A stretch of 64,000 nt of DNA from Candidatus Competibacteraceae bacterium (GTDB taxonomy: Bacteria; Bacteroidota; Bacteroidia; CAIKAF01): NCBI GenBank assembly GCA_014879445.1, contig JACSSC010000036.1, positions 1-64,000 of the forward strand, given 5' to 3'. Below are positions 8,756-17,662 of the stretch, in pieces. The position numbers and the translations under genes were made by a program. The notes below the pieces were generated by a model. It was not told where the DNA came from. It ran no database searches and was given only the letters and a program-made list of their open reading frames with translations. Every line of letters starts with the position of its first letter. Within the stretch, counting starts at the first letter, position 1.

Positions 8756-9337
8756 ATGATTGAGATAGAAGGAAAAATTGTTTCGTCGCAGATTTTTGAA
8801 CGAAAGTTTGTATGTAATTTGAAGGCATGCAAAGGCATTTGTTGTGTGGAGGGAGATAGTGGAGCGCCATTGGATGATGAAGAAATAAAGTTAATGCCTA
8901 TTGTATTTGAAGAGGCAAAATCATGCATGGATGCCGAAGGGATTCGGGCCATTGAGAAACAGGGAGCATGGATACGTGATGAAGATGGAGATGCTGTAAC
9001 ACCCTTGGTAGATGGTCGCCAATGTGCCTATGTCATTTTTGAAGACGGCATAGCATCATGTGCCATAGAAAAGGCCTGGAAAAATGGACTGATATCATTT
9101 CGCAAACCTATCAGTTGTCATTTATATCCCATACGCATAAACAAAACTGCAAGGATAGAGGCATTGAATTATGACGAGTGGAAAGTATGTGCGCCTGCAT
9201 GCGCTAAGGGTGAGCAACTGAATGTTCCGGTCTATGTATTCTTGAAAGAACCCATCGTTCGAAAATATGGAGAAGCGTTTTATGCTATGCTGGAGAATGC
9301 AGCATTACTTTGGGAGGACGAAAAGAAAAAAGGATAA
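8756..9337 (+). CDS. DUF3109 family cysteine-rich protein
   Basis: 193 residues, cytoplasmic. The N-terminal CNLKACKGICC and later Cys residues (C in GRQCAYV, ASCAIEKAW, ISCHLYP, KVCAPAC) match DUF3109, a Bacteroidota family related to the YkgJ/CxxCxxCC putative zinc- or iron-sulfur-binding proteins. The regular spacing of eight or more Cys suggests a metal site. The biological role is not established. It stands alone between divergent and same-strand neighbours. Confidence 0.85.
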   Translation: MIEIEGKIVSSQIFERKFVCNLKACKGICCVEGDSGAPLDDEEIKLMPIVFEEAKSCMDAEGIRAIEKQGAWIRDEDGDAVTPLVDGRQCAYVIFEDGIASCAIEKAWKNGLISFRKPISCHLYPIRINKTARIEALNYDEWKVCAPACAKGEQLNVPVYVFLKEPIVRKYGEAFYAMLENAALLWEDEKKKG

Positions 9338-9450
9338 GATATCATCGCCCAATACGTTTAAATTGAGAAATCGCATATATACCGGAAGCATAAAGAAGTA
9401 TATTGGCTATTGTGTAGCATGATAAATTACTGAATAATACATACAGATAT

Positions 9451-10173
9451 ATGAAAACAACGTGTGTGATAATTTGCATTTATTTTGCAATTCATTCTGT
9501 TGCACTTGGGCAGCATGGCAATCATGTTAAGATTGTAGGGCAAATGAAAGATGTGATGTGGAATGGCCAACTTAATGGGAAAATTTTTCTTGATACAATA
9601 GCAGATAAAACCAACTTGTATGGCATAGGTCCTGTTGAATATTTAACCGGCGAGATATTAATTATTGATGGGCGTTGTTATCGCTCAACAGTTGAAACTG
9701 AAACAAGCATGAGGATGGAAGAAACCTATGATATTCATGCGGCATTTTTTGGCTATGCTCAAATTAAAGAATGGCACAAACAAGTGTTGCCGGACAGCAT
9801 ACAAACGCTACATCAACTTGAAGCATATATCAATAAGATAACATCTACTTCATCTCGACCTTTCATATTCAAAATAACGGGAAAAATAGATCAAGCCATG
9901 ATTCATGTAGTGAATTTGCCTGGTGGAACAAAAGTGAAATCACCAACAGATGCACATAAAGGAAAAGTAAATTATGAAATCAATAATGAATGGGTTGAAA
10001 TGGTCGGATTTTTTTCCACTTCACATCAAGCGATATTTACGCATCACGATACTTATTTGCATATCCACTTAATCACAGCCGACAGAATGAAAATGGGGCA
10101 TTTGGATGAATTGAACATGAGCAAAGATCCTGCTTTTTTGTATTTGCCGGTTGAGAAGAATTATCTTGATTAA
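9451..10173 (+). CDS. exported acetolactate decarboxylase
   Basis: Alpha-acetolactate decarboxylase family: turns 2-acetolactate into acetoin. 240 residues. An N-terminal hydrophobic signal (residues 1-20, cleavage near ALGQ) precedes the domain. Metal ligands are visible as His204-x-His206 and His217 (HIH...GH), the 2- and 11-residue spacing of the known zinc site; a Glu in PVEYLTGEI fits the conserved active-site Glu. Gram-positive AlsD proteins are usually cytosolic, so export is unusual; no acetolactate synthase or alsR-type gene is adjacent. The fold assignment is firm, the substrate in vivo less so. Confidence 0.82.
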   Translation: MKTTCVIICIYFAIHSVALGQHGNHVKIVGQMKDVMWNGQLNGKIFLDTIADKTNLYGIGPVEYLTGEILIIDGRCYRSTVETETSMRMEETYDIHAAFFGYAQIKEWHKQVLPDSIQTLHQLEAYINKITSTSSRPFIFKITGKIDQAMIHVVNLPGGTKVKSPTDAHKGKVNYEINNEWVEMVGFFSTSHQAIFTHHDTYLHIHLITADRMKMGHLDELNMSKDPAFLYLPVEKNYLD

Positions 10174-10251
10174 TAGAAATACCGTTTTAAAGATTTTTAT
10201 TTAATCTCAATTTAATGATACTTTTATACCCAATCAAACAAATATCGTCAT

Positions 10252-10668
10252 ATGAAAATGATAAAAGAATTCAGAGAATTTGCCATGCGTGGCAATGTGA
10301 TAGATTTAGCAGTCGGCGTTATCATCGGAGGTGCATTCGGGAAGATTGTCAATTCATTAGTAAATGACATTATCATGCCGCCTTTTGGAGCACTGATTGG
10401 TGGTGTTAAGTTTTCGGATTTATCATTAATAATCAAGGAAAAAATAATAGATGCTTCCGGTGTTGAAATAGCGCCTGCTGTAACGCTTAATTATGGAAAT
10501 TTTATTCAGATGACATTTGAGTTTTTGATTATCGCCTTTGCAATTTTTATGATGATAAAAGCTATAAATGTGGTAAGACGCAAGAAGGAGGAAACACCGG
10601 CTTCGCCGCCAGAGCCGTCGGCTCAGGAGAAACTTCTGATGGAGATTCGCGATTTGCTAAAGAAGTGA
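10252..10668 (+). CDS. mscL: large-conductance mechanosensitive channel
   Basis: MscL, a homopentameric inner-membrane channel that opens under osmotic downshock. 138 residues, the family's usual size. Signature N-terminus [20 protein letters not shown] and the gate-lining first helix with [19 protein letters not shown], a second helix [16 protein letters not shown], and a charged C-terminal bundle helix ([11 protein letters not shown]). The gene stands alone and converges with pabA 3 bp downstream. Confidence 0.97.
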   Translation: MKMIKEFREFAMRGNVIDLAVGVIIGGAFGKIVNSLVNDIIMPPFGALIGGVKFSDLSLIIKEKIIDASGVEIAPAVTLNYGNFIQMTFEFLIIAFAIFMMIKAINVVRRKKEETPASPPEPSAQEKLLMEIRDLLKK

Positions 10669-10671
10669 TTC

Positions 10672-11277
10672 TTAATTTTTGATAGATCGAAGCGTAAAAA
10701 TCTCATGCTTCAGCCAGTTGGCAATAATTTTATTTCCGAGAGGTGTAAGTATGGATTCTGGATGAAATTGTAGTCCGACGAGTGGGAGTGTGCAATGGCG
10801 TAATGCCATAATATCATCATTTTCATCTTTAGCTATTATACTAAAATGCAAAGGAAGTGTAGCAGCATCAACCATCCAAGAATGATATCTTCCTGCCTGA
10901 AACTGTTTGGGCAGGTCAACAAAAAGCGGATCATTCTCAGCCGTAATGTGAATTGGGGTAGCGATACCATGATAAAGAATCGGCGATTGATAAAGTATTG
11001 CATCATTTGCTTCAGCAATGGCTTGATGCCCTAAGCAAATTCCCAGCATAGGTTTGGCATGCATATATTTTTGTATGATACTGGGCATGCTTCCGGCTTC
11101 GGATGGCAGACCAGGCCCGGGTGATAATACTACAGCATCACATTTCTTGAGAACTTGTTCATCAACCTTATCGTTGAAAAACACATCAACACTTACGCCA
11201 CTAACAGATAAAAGGGCATGAAGTAGGTTGTAAGTAAAAGAATCGTAATTATCTATCAGCACCAGGTTGTATGTCAT
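10672..11277 (-). CDS. pabA: glutamine amidotransferase of aminodeoxychorismate/anthranilate synthase
   Basis: Class I glutamine amidotransferase that passes ammonia to chorismate-using synthases. 201 residues, with IDNYDSFTYNL at the N-terminus, the nucleophile motif GICLGHQAI (Cys) and the late QFHPES (His, Glu) completing the triad. No trpE or pabB lies nearby, so it may serve folate, tryptophan or both; pabA is chosen because the gene is outside a trp cluster. It follows pntB by 24 bp and may be the last gene of that transcript. Confidence 0.82.
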   Translation of the reverse strand: MTYNLVLIDNYDSFTYNLLHALLSVSGVSVDVFFNDKVDEQVLKKCDAVVLSPGPGLPSEAGSMPSIIQKYMHAKPMLGICLGHQAIAEANDAILYQSPILYHGIATPIHITAENDPLFVDLPKQFQAGRYHSWMVDAATLPLHFSIIAKDENDDIMALRHCTLPLVGLQFHPESILTPLGNKIIANWLKHEIFTLRSIKN

Positions 11278-11300
11278 ATCACCTGAAGAACTGAGATCAA

Positions 11301-12743
11301 TTAACTAAGATTTTTTATTTCATTTACCAGTTCAGTAAGTGCTTTTTTGGCATCGCCAAAAAACATACTGCATTTGGTATCATAGAATAACAGGTTGTCA
11401 ATACCTGCATATCCAGCGCTCATGCTTCGTTTGTTTACGATAATATTTTTTGCTCTATCCACTTCTAAAATAGGCATTCCGTAGATAGGCGATGATGGAT
11501 CGGTTTTGGCTGCCGGATTTACAACATCGTTGGCTCCTACCACTAACACTACATCTGTTTGGTCGAATTCAGGATTGATATCCTCCATTTCAACTAATTT
11601 TTCGTAAGCCACATTACTTTCGGCCAACAATACATTCATGTGTCCTGGCATGCGTCCTGCTACAGGGTGAATGGCATATTTAACTTCAACACCACGGTCT
11701 TCCAGCAATTGTTCAAGCTCATGAATAACGTGTTGGGCCTGGGCAACAGCCAATCCATAACCAGGTACAATCACTACTTTCTTCGAATAATTCATGAGAA
11801 TAGCGATATCAGTTGCCGATGAATCTTTAATAGAACCTTTCACTTCGGTACCGCTTGCGGCAGAAGAAGAACCGCCAAATGCGCCAAAAATCACATTGCT
11901 TAATGGCCTGTTCATGGCTTTACACATTACCAAAGTAAGTAATGTACCGGCCGAACCCACCAAAATACCACCTGTGAGCATAATTTTGTTATCATAAAGA
12001 AACCCACCGAAGGCAGCCGCAAGCCCTGTGAATGAGTTAAGCAAAGAAATCACGACGGGCATATCTGCTCCACCAATAGGCACGGTAAACAGTATACCAT
12101 ATATGATTGCAACAGCAAAAAGAATATAGATAAATAGCATGGCTCCGTGGGCCAGTTCGGGGCCTGCAGCACTTTGCATCCACAGAGAACCACCATTTGC
12201 AGAAGCAGCGTAAACAACCCATCCTGAAAAGATGAGAACTCCAGCCATCATAATCGTATTGATGATGTTATATGAAGGAAGACGTATTGGCTTGTTCATT
12301 GTGCCATTTAGTTTGAGAAAGGCGATAATAGACCCTGAGAATGAAATGGAGCCAATAACAGTACCGGCGACGATAGCAATCATAGCACCTGTGCTGCCTG
12401 CATTATGTTCAAATTCCATCAGTCCGATTAAAGCAGCACAAGCACCTCCCATTCCGTTAAACATTGATACCAGTTCGGGCATTTTGGTCATCTGCACCCT
12501 TTTGGCGGTCATCCAGCCAACAACTGTTCCTAATCCGATAGCGCCAAAAATCAATGCATATACAACAGGTTGCACTTCGCCTTCGTGTAAAAAGATAGTT
12601 CCGAAAATAGCAGCAATCATACCGGCAGCAGCAATCAAATTACCATTACGAGCCGAGCGTGCATTCCCCATCATTTTCAAACCAATAATAAATGTAACAG
12701 ACCCGATAAGGTATATAATCTCAAGTAAAGCAAACTTTTCCAT
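11301..12743 (-). CDS. pntB: NAD(P) transhydrogenase subunit beta
   Basis: Beta subunit of the proton-translocating Re/Si-specific transhydrogenase, which makes NADPH from NADH at the cost of proton-motive force. 480 residues: about nine membrane helices (domain II) in the first 290 residues and the NADP-binding domain III at the end, with VPGYGLAVAQAQH, HPVAGRMPGHMNVLLAE and VGANDVVNPAA as family motifs. It is 9 bp behind the small membrane subunit gene. Confidence 0.97.
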   Translation of the reverse strand: MEKFALLEIIYLIGSVTFIIGLKMMGNARSARNGNLIAAAGMIAAIFGTIFLHEGEVQPVVYALIFGAIGLGTVVGWMTAKRVQMTKMPELVSMFNGMGGACAALIGLMEFEHNAGSTGAMIAIVAGTVIGSISFSGSIIAFLKLNGTMNKPIRLPSYNIINTIMMAGVLIFSGWVVYAASANGGSLWMQSAAGPELAHGAMLFIYILFAVAIIYGILFTVPIGGADMPVVISLLNSFTGLAAAFGGFLYDNKIMLTGGILVGSAGTLLTLVMCKAMNRPLSNVIFGAFGGSSSAASGTEVKGSIKDSSATDIAILMNYSKKVVIVPGYGLAVAQAQHVIHELEQLLEDRGVEVKYAIHPVAGRMPGHMNVLLAESNVAYEKLVEMEDINPEFDQTDVVLVVGANDVVNPAAKTDPSSPIYGMPILEVDRAKNIIVNKRSMSAGYAGIDNLLFYDTKCSMFFGDAKKALTELVNEIKNLS

Positions 12744-12752
12744 AGTAATCCT

Positions 12753-13061
12753 TTATTTTTTCTTTTTAAACATTTCTAACATGCGATCAGTAACCACAAA
12801 ACCACCCACCACATTGAGAGTGCCAAGAAAAACGGCCAGTGTACCGAGTATTAAGGCGAGTACATTTGAGGTATCAACATGCAACATAACGAAAATAGCT
12901 CCGACAATGACAACACCGTGAATGGCATTGGCCCCACTCATCAAAGGAGTATGCAAAACGGTAGGCACACCACCGATGACTTCGACACCAACAAATACAG
13001 CTAATATTACGAAATAAAGAATTTCTTTATTCTCAATGACAAATTTCCAAATTTCTTCCAT
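12753..13061 (-). CDS. pntAB: NAD(P) transhydrogenase alpha subunit, membrane part
   Basis: 102 residues with three predicted helices (ILYFVILAVFVGVEVIG; ANAIHGVVIVGAIFVMLH; VLALILGTLAVFLGTLNVVGGF) and the conserved TPLMSGANAIHGVV. It corresponds to the C-terminal membrane part of E. coli PntA, here as a separate polypeptide, as in Rhodospirillum and many Bacteroidota. Forms domain II together with PntB. Confidence 0.95.
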   Translation of the reverse strand: MEEIWKFVIENKEILYFVILAVFVGVEVIGGVPTVLHTPLMSGANAIHGVVIVGAIFVMLHVDTSNVLALILGTLAVFLGTLNVVGGFVVTDRMLEMFKKKK

Positions 13062-13096
13062 AATTATTTTTTTTAAACGTCAATTACAATAAAACT

Positions 13097-14224
13097 TTAT
13101 GCTGGTTGAGTAGAGGCAACACTCGGATGAACGGCAACACCATTGTGAACGATGAGTGAACCTTTGGTAATTTCTTCATCCATTTCCCATTTAAACCCTG
13201 ATGAGTCGGTAAGATGAAGCAAAAAAGCAACAATATTTTTTGCATACAAATCGCTGGCATTCATAGGCAGCAACGACGGTATATTACTTTCTCCGATGAT
13301 GGTAGTACCGTGTTTCTGAACTGTAGAATTTAATTCACTACCAACAACATTTCCGCCTTGTTCAACGGCCATATCTACGATAACTGAACCAAATCGCATG
13401 CTTGCCACCATTTCATCGCTAACCAAAACAGGCGCCTTTTTGCCCGGAATAAGTGCTGTTGTAATCACAATGTCGGCATCTTTAACGTGGCGAGCAACTG
13501 TTTCCTGTTGTTTACGCAAAAAATCTTCAGATACACCCTTTACATATCCACCTTCAATTTTTATAGAATCATCTCCTTCTACAGTAATAAATTTGCCTCC
13601 TAATGATTCAACTTGTTCTTTAGTTTCAGGTCGAATGTCTGTAACTTCTACAACCGCACCCAAACGCTTGGCGGTTGCTAATGCCTGTAACCCTGCCACA
13701 CCGGCTCCGAAAATAACAACTTTGGCCGGACGGATAGTACCGGCAGCAGTCGTCATCATGGGCAATATTTTACCTATCTTATCAGCAGCCATCAAAACAG
13801 CTTTATATCCGGCCAAATTAGCTTGCGATGAAAGAGCATCCATTTTCTGTGCACGCGAAATACGGGGTATGGCATCCATCGAAAATGCGCTTATTCCGGC
13901 ATCACAGCAGGCCGATACAAATGATTGATTAGTGGCCGCCCACATGAATGAAAGGATTGATGAGCCCTTTTTCATACTTCTGATTTCTTCGGGAGCAGGG
14001 GCATTTACTTTCAAAACAATGTCCGACTCTTTATAAATCTCGTCTTTTGTGTGAAGCGTAGCTCCAGCTTCTGCATATGACTCGTCTGTTAAAAATGATT
14101 TCATACCTGCACCTTTTTCTACTCGCAAAACATAACCTTTCTTAACAAGATCTTTCACAGTAACAGGGGTAAGTGCTACCCTGTTTTCGCCTGGCTTTAA
14201 TTCTTTGGGGATTCCTATAATCAT
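13097..14224 (-). CDS. pntAA: NAD(P) transhydrogenase alpha subunit, NAD-binding part
   Basis: 375 residues, soluble domain I of the transhydrogenase and homologous to alanine dehydrogenase. N-terminal MIIGIPKELKPGENRVALTP, the Rossmann GAGVAGLQALATAKRLGA and the mobile-loop region are all present. First gene of pntAA-pntAB-pntB(-pabA). The 134-bp gap 14225-14358 separates it from the end of the molybdoenzyme operon and should hold its promoter. Confidence 0.96.
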   Translation of the reverse strand: MIIGIPKELKPGENRVALTPVTVKDLVKKGYVLRVEKGAGMKSFLTDESYAEAGATLHTKDEIYKESDIVLKVNAPAPEEIRSMKKGSSILSFMWAATNQSFVSACCDAGISAFSMDAIPRISRAQKMDALSSQANLAGYKAVLMAADKIGKILPMMTTAAGTIRPAKVVIFGAGVAGLQALATAKRLGAVVEVTDIRPETKEQVESLGGKFITVEGDDSIKIEGGYVKGVSEDFLRKQQETVARHVKDADIVITTALIPGKKAPVLVSDEMVASMRFGSVIVDMAVEQGGNVVGSELNSTVQKHGTTIIGESNIPSLLPMNASDLYAKNIVAFLLHLTDSSGFKWEMDEEITKGSLIVHNGVAVHPSVASTQPA

Positions 14225-14358
14225 ACAATGAAAATTACATATTCTACATATTCAGAAAGCATTATAAACTTCCAAATCAGTGGTGAAAAATAGATATTTA
14301 TTTAGAGTTTGCCAACCCTCCCCAAAAAAATGAATGAAAAATAAGTTGAATAAATGCG

Positions 14359-15252
14359 CTACAACCGGTTGAAAATATGCATAACTGCTGGGAAAATTGC
14401 ATCAATTGATTCGGCAGCACCCTGTGTTGAGCCCGGCAATCCTATAATTAAGGATTTGTTAAGCATACCTGCAACACTTCTCGAAAACATGGCATGGGGT
14501 GTACGTTGTTGTCCATAGCTTCGCATAGTTTCAGCAATACCCGGCACCTCCCTGTCAAAAAGCAGTGTTAGGGTTTCGGGCGTTCGGTCGGTTGGTGTCA
14601 AACCCGTTCCTCCTACTACTAATATTATTTCTATGCCCTCATTACTATATTTTTCAACAAGCGTTCGAAGTTGATTCATATCATCAGGAATGACTTCATA
14701 AGCCTTTATAGTGGCGCCTAAGGTTTCTATTTTGTGCTTTACGGCCCTACCTGCCGTATCCTCTTTTTTTCCTGATGTTATCGCATTAGAACAAACTACC
14801 ACAACAGCACTTATCTCTTTAATAAGGGGCTTTTGAAATGATGATTTCCCACCTGTTTTTTCTACCAGTCGAATATGTGAAATTTCTATGGACTTTTCTA
14901 TAGGTTTCAACATGTCATACATTGTCAAAGCAGCAATGCTTACCGCATGCATGGCCTCAACCTCTACTCCGGTTTTGTAGATTGTAGCCACATCCACACG
15001 AATATGAATTTCAAGCCCCCTTATTTCAAAATGAAATGCGGTATATTCAACAGGCAATGGATGGCAATCGGGTATAACGTCACTGGTTCTTTTTACCGCA
15101 AACAATCCGGCTGTCTTAGCCATTTCCAGCACATCGCCTTTAGGAACCCTTCTCGACTGAATGGCATCAATGGTGCTGGAATTTCCTACTTTTACTGTTG
15201 CTTCAGCAGTAGCGCGTCGAAGTGTATGAGATTTATGAAGAATGTTTACCAT
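14359..15252 (-). CDS. moaCB: bifunctional MoaC-MoaB, molybdopterin synthesis
   Basis: Fusion of cyclic pyranopterin monophosphate synthase (MoaC) with a MoaB/MogA-type domain; about 297 residues from the ATG at 15252. The open frame continues upstream to 15372 inside moaE, but MVNILHKSHTLRRATAEATV fits the MoaC start. MoaC part: AKTAGLFAVKRTSDVIPDCHPL with the catalytic Lys and VEKTGGKSSF. MoaB part from about residue 155: VVVCSNAI, VVGGTGLTPTDRTPET, LPGSTQGAAES. With MoaA it forms cPMP from GTP. Last gene of the operon. A separate mogA is also present, so the MoaB half may be redundant. Confidence 0.93.
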   Translation of the reverse strand: MVNILHKSHTLRRATAEATVKVGNSSTIDAIQSRRVPKGDVLEMAKTAGLFAVKRTSDVIPDCHPLPVEYTAFHFEIRGLEIHIRVDVATIYKTGVEVEAMHAVSIAALTMYDMLKPIEKSIEISHIRLVEKTGGKSSFQKPLIKEISAVVVVCSNAITSGKKEDTAGRAVKHKIETLGATIKAYEVIPDDMNQLRTLVEKYSNEGIEIILVVGGTGLTPTDRTPETLTLLFDREVPGIAETMRSYGQQRTPHAMFSRSVAGMLNKSLIIGLPGSTQGAAESIDAIFPAVMHIFNRL

Positions 15253-15268
15253 AACTCTTTTAATATTT

Positions 15269-15715
15269 TTAGTTTTTGTTTTCTTTCCAACTATGTGTTT
15301 GATCTGAAAATATTTCACGACCCCACACAGGCAGCTCTGCCTTAATTCGTTCAACCAATTCTGTGCAAGCATCTACTGCAGCACGTCGGTGTTTGGCTGA
15401 AGTAAACACAAACAAACAAATCTCTCCAGCATTCACAATGCCTAAACTATGATTTACTTGTATAGCATCTAAAGCGTATTTCTTTTCAAGCTCTGTACAC
15501 ATCAATTGTAATGCATCAATAGCCATCTCAGTATAAGTAGTGTACTCAATGGCCTCAACAGGTTTATTATCTATTATATCCATACGTACTTGACCAAGAA
15601 ATATACTGTGCCCACCAGTATGCTTTTGTGTATGGTGCGATTGAATAGCGTTAGCAATCCACGCTGGGCTAATAGCTCCATTTATAAAAACAGTGTTTGG
15701 ATGTATTTTTATCAT
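15269..15715 (-). CDS. moaE: molybdopterin synthase catalytic subunit
   Basis: MoaE takes sulfur from MoaD thiocarboxylate and inserts it into cPMP to make molybdopterin. 148 residues, usual length, with GGHSIFLGQVR, IEYTTYTEMA and the SAKHRRAAVDACTELVERIK region. Odd point: where E. coli has the active-site pair Lys119/Lys126 (in KxxxPxWKRE), this protein reads KAELPVWGRE, keeping the first Lys but having Gly at the second. The start overlaps moeB by 4 nt. Confidence 0.93.
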   Translation of the reverse strand: MIKIHPNTVFINGAISPAWIANAIQSHHTQKHTGGHSIFLGQVRMDIIDNKPVEAIEYTTYTEMAIDALQLMCTELEKKYALDAIQVNHSLGIVNAGEICLFVFTSAKHRRAAVDACTELVERIKAELPVWGREIFSDQTHSWKENKN

Positions 15716-16839
15716 AACGCTTTATTATAAAGGGTTGTACATTGAATTATACCACCTAATAGAGAATACGCAACTGCTTTCGGACGTTGAGATAAATAAA
15801 GCCCGACAGCATCTCGACTTCGTTTTCCGCTTTGACAAATAAAAATTACAGATATATCTTTAGAAATTTCCTCCATGCGATTCATCAATTCTGAAAGCGG
15901 TATTTGTGTGCAAGGCAAAGTAGAAACAGGGGGCAATTCATGGAGTTCTCTTACATCAATAAGCTGAAATTTATGGGGTTTCCGTGTATATTGTTGCATA
16001 AATTCTTCAAATGAAAGCTCAGGAATCATTGAATGTGAACAAAAATCAGGATAAGAAAATGAGCAAAGCTCATCAAGGGTTTCGGGCATGTATCCGGGTG
16101 GAATCATATATGGTAAAACATTCAGTTCGTACCATCTGTTTTGCAATATATCATAAGTAAGTAGCGTATTGTATAACGGTTTACCAATACCTGTTAACAC
16201 TTTAATGGCCTCGGTGGCTTGCATGATTCCAATCATACCCGGAAGCACCCCTATCACGCCGGCTTCACTACAATTGGGAACTTCATTTTTGCCGGGTGGC
16301 AATGGGAAAAAATGACGATAGTGAGAAGTATTTCCATCGGATAACTTCAGATTAAATACGCCTACTTGTCCTTCAAAACGATAAATAGAACCATAAATAA
16401 GAGGTTTATTAAGCAAAACACATGCATCATTAACCAAATAACGAGTAAAGAAATTATCCGAACCGTCAATAACCAAATCAACCTGTTCAATTAAGTCGAA
16501 TACGTTTGATTGATTAATCGCCGCATTTATCGGTACAATATGAATATGTGGATGCAAAACTTTAATGCGCTCAGCAGCTACAATTGCTTTGGGTTGGCCA
16601 ACATCAGCTGCACCAAAAAGTATTTGACGGTGCAAGTTTGATTGTTCTACATTGTCAAAATCAATGAGGGTAATATGGCCTACACCTGCAGCTGCTAAGT
16701 ATTGCAATATAGGACACCCAAGACCGCCTGCACCAATTATTAGGACATGAGCATCGAGCAACCTTGCCTGAGCTTCGATGCCAAATCCAGGCAAGTTAAT
16801 CTGCCGCTGATAAATCTGATATGTATCGTTATGAATCAT
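15712..16839 (-). CDS. moeB: MoeB/ThiF-type adenylyltransferase with rhodanese domain
   Basis: Activates the C-terminal Gly-Gly of MoaD by adenylation and may also transfer sulfur through its rhodanese domain. 375 residues. The N-terminal E1-like domain shows LIIGAGGLGCPILQYLAAAG (ATP site) and VIDGSDNFFTRYLVND; the C-terminal rhodanese domain (about 275-375) has the active-site loop ICQSGKRSRD. The usual MoeB zinc ligands are changed: the first CxxC reads HYRH before FFPLPP, and no second CxxC is evident. Sits between moaD and moaE, supporting MoeB rather than ThiF. Confidence 0.9.
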   Translation of the reverse strand: MIHNDTYQIYQRQINLPGFGIEAQARLLDAHVLIIGAGGLGCPILQYLAAAGVGHITLIDFDNVEQSNLHRQILFGAADVGQPKAIVAAERIKVLHPHIHIVPINAAINQSNVFDLIEQVDLVIDGSDNFFTRYLVNDACVLLNKPLIYGSIYRFEGQVGVFNLKLSDGNTSHYRHFFPLPPGKNEVPNCSEAGVIGVLPGMIGIMQATEAIKVLTGIGKPLYNTLLTYDILQNRWYELNVLPYMIPPGYMPETLDELCSFSYPDFCSHSMIPELSFEEFMQQYTRKPHKFQLIDVRELHELPPVSTLPCTQIPLSELMNRMEEISKDISVIFICQSGKRSRDAVGLYLSQRPKAVAYSLLGGIIQCTTLYNKAL

Positions 16840-16842
16840 TAT

Positions 16843-17076
16843 TTATCCTCCTGAAAAAGGTGGCAACAAAGCAATTTCACATGAAGATTGAATGGGTTGA
16901 TTGCAATGAATGATTTGCTTGTTAATGGCTATACGATAGCTCATATTTTGCAATGCTGGAAAATCATTTTCTAATTTTTTGCGCAATGAATCTGTATCCT
17001 GTACAGGAATTTCTTCCCATTGACTCTTGCCGGCAATCTCTGCAATTTTACCAAATGCCAGTATGGATATTTTCAT
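16843..17076 (-). CDS. moaD: molybdopterin synthase sulfur carrier subunit
   Basis: 77-residue ubiquitin-fold protein ending in ALLPPFSGG, the Gly-Gly tail that becomes the thiocarboxylate. N-terminus MKISILAFGKIAEIAG is typical. The start lies 29 nt inside the end of mobA, so the two are translated from overlapping frames. Confidence 0.93.
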   Translation of the reverse strand: MKISILAFGKIAEIAGKSQWEEIPVQDTDSLRKKLENDFPALQNMSYRIAINKQIIHCNQPIQSSCEIALLPPFSGG

Positions 17077-17662
17077 ATTTCAATATTTTTTTTGCTTGTA
17101 GATAATCTTCGGGCGTGTTGATATTTCTGAATATATCAAATTCTTGAGCCCATTCATCCATTTTTATTTCTACATACGGAAAATTTTCAATGGCTTTTTG
17201 CAGGCGAATTTGATTGTTTTCAATTTGATTTCTGAAATGATGCTTGGCATGAGTTGGATATAATCCAAAGAGAGGATGCTTTTGATGATTTACGCTAGCA
17301 AAAGAAATGGCGTTGTGTTTGGCATGGCGTATGAGATGAGTGATGGCCTCTGATGTAATAAAAGGTGTGTCGCAACTAACAATCAAGTTGAAGGGTGTGC
17401 AGCTATGGCTAAGCGCTGTGAATATTCCGCCTACTGGCCCAACATTTGGAATTATATCAGGAATTACGGAGATGTTATAATTATGGTATGAAGCATGCCC
17501 TGATACGATAATAATCTCATCGACACAAACATTCATCTGACGTATGATATGTGCCGTCATTGGCAAATCGGCAAGCAAAAGATGGCCTTTGTCTTGCCCC
17601 ATGCGTGAACTTTTTCCCCCTGCAAGGATATAGCCGGTGATATGTTTCTTTTGTATTTTCAT
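17048..17662 (-). CDS. mobA: molybdenum cofactor guanylyltransferase
   Basis: Attaches GMP to molybdopterin to give the MGD form needed by DMSO-reductase-family enzymes such as the alpha subunit of this operon. 204 residues with the nucleotidyltransferase opening YILAGGKSSRMGQDKGHLLL, then PDIIPNVGPVGGI and VSCDTPFI. Overlaps mogA by 4 nt and moaD by 29 nt. Confidence 0.93.
   Translation of the reverse strand: MKIQKKHITGYILAGGKSSRMGQDKGHLLLADLPMTAHIIRQMNVCVDEIIIVSGHASYHNYNISVIPDIIPNVGPVGGIFTALSHSCTPFNLIVSCDTPFITSEAITHLIRHAKHNAISFASVNHQKHPLFGLYPTHAKHHFRNQIENNQIRLQKAIENFPYVEIKMDEWAQEFDIFRNINTPEDYLQAKKILKYENIHTGIW

Noticed and set aside
10672-11277. trpG of a tryptophan operon
   Set aside because: No trp genes nearby; function in anthranilate synthesis is possible but not supported by context.
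12232-12921. Plus-strand 229-codon open frame
   Set aside because: Antisense to pntB and the small pnt subunit; its Ile/Pro-rich translation is the usual mirror of membrane helices.
13398-13928. Plus-strand 176-codon open frame
   Set aside because: Antisense to pntAA, no family match.
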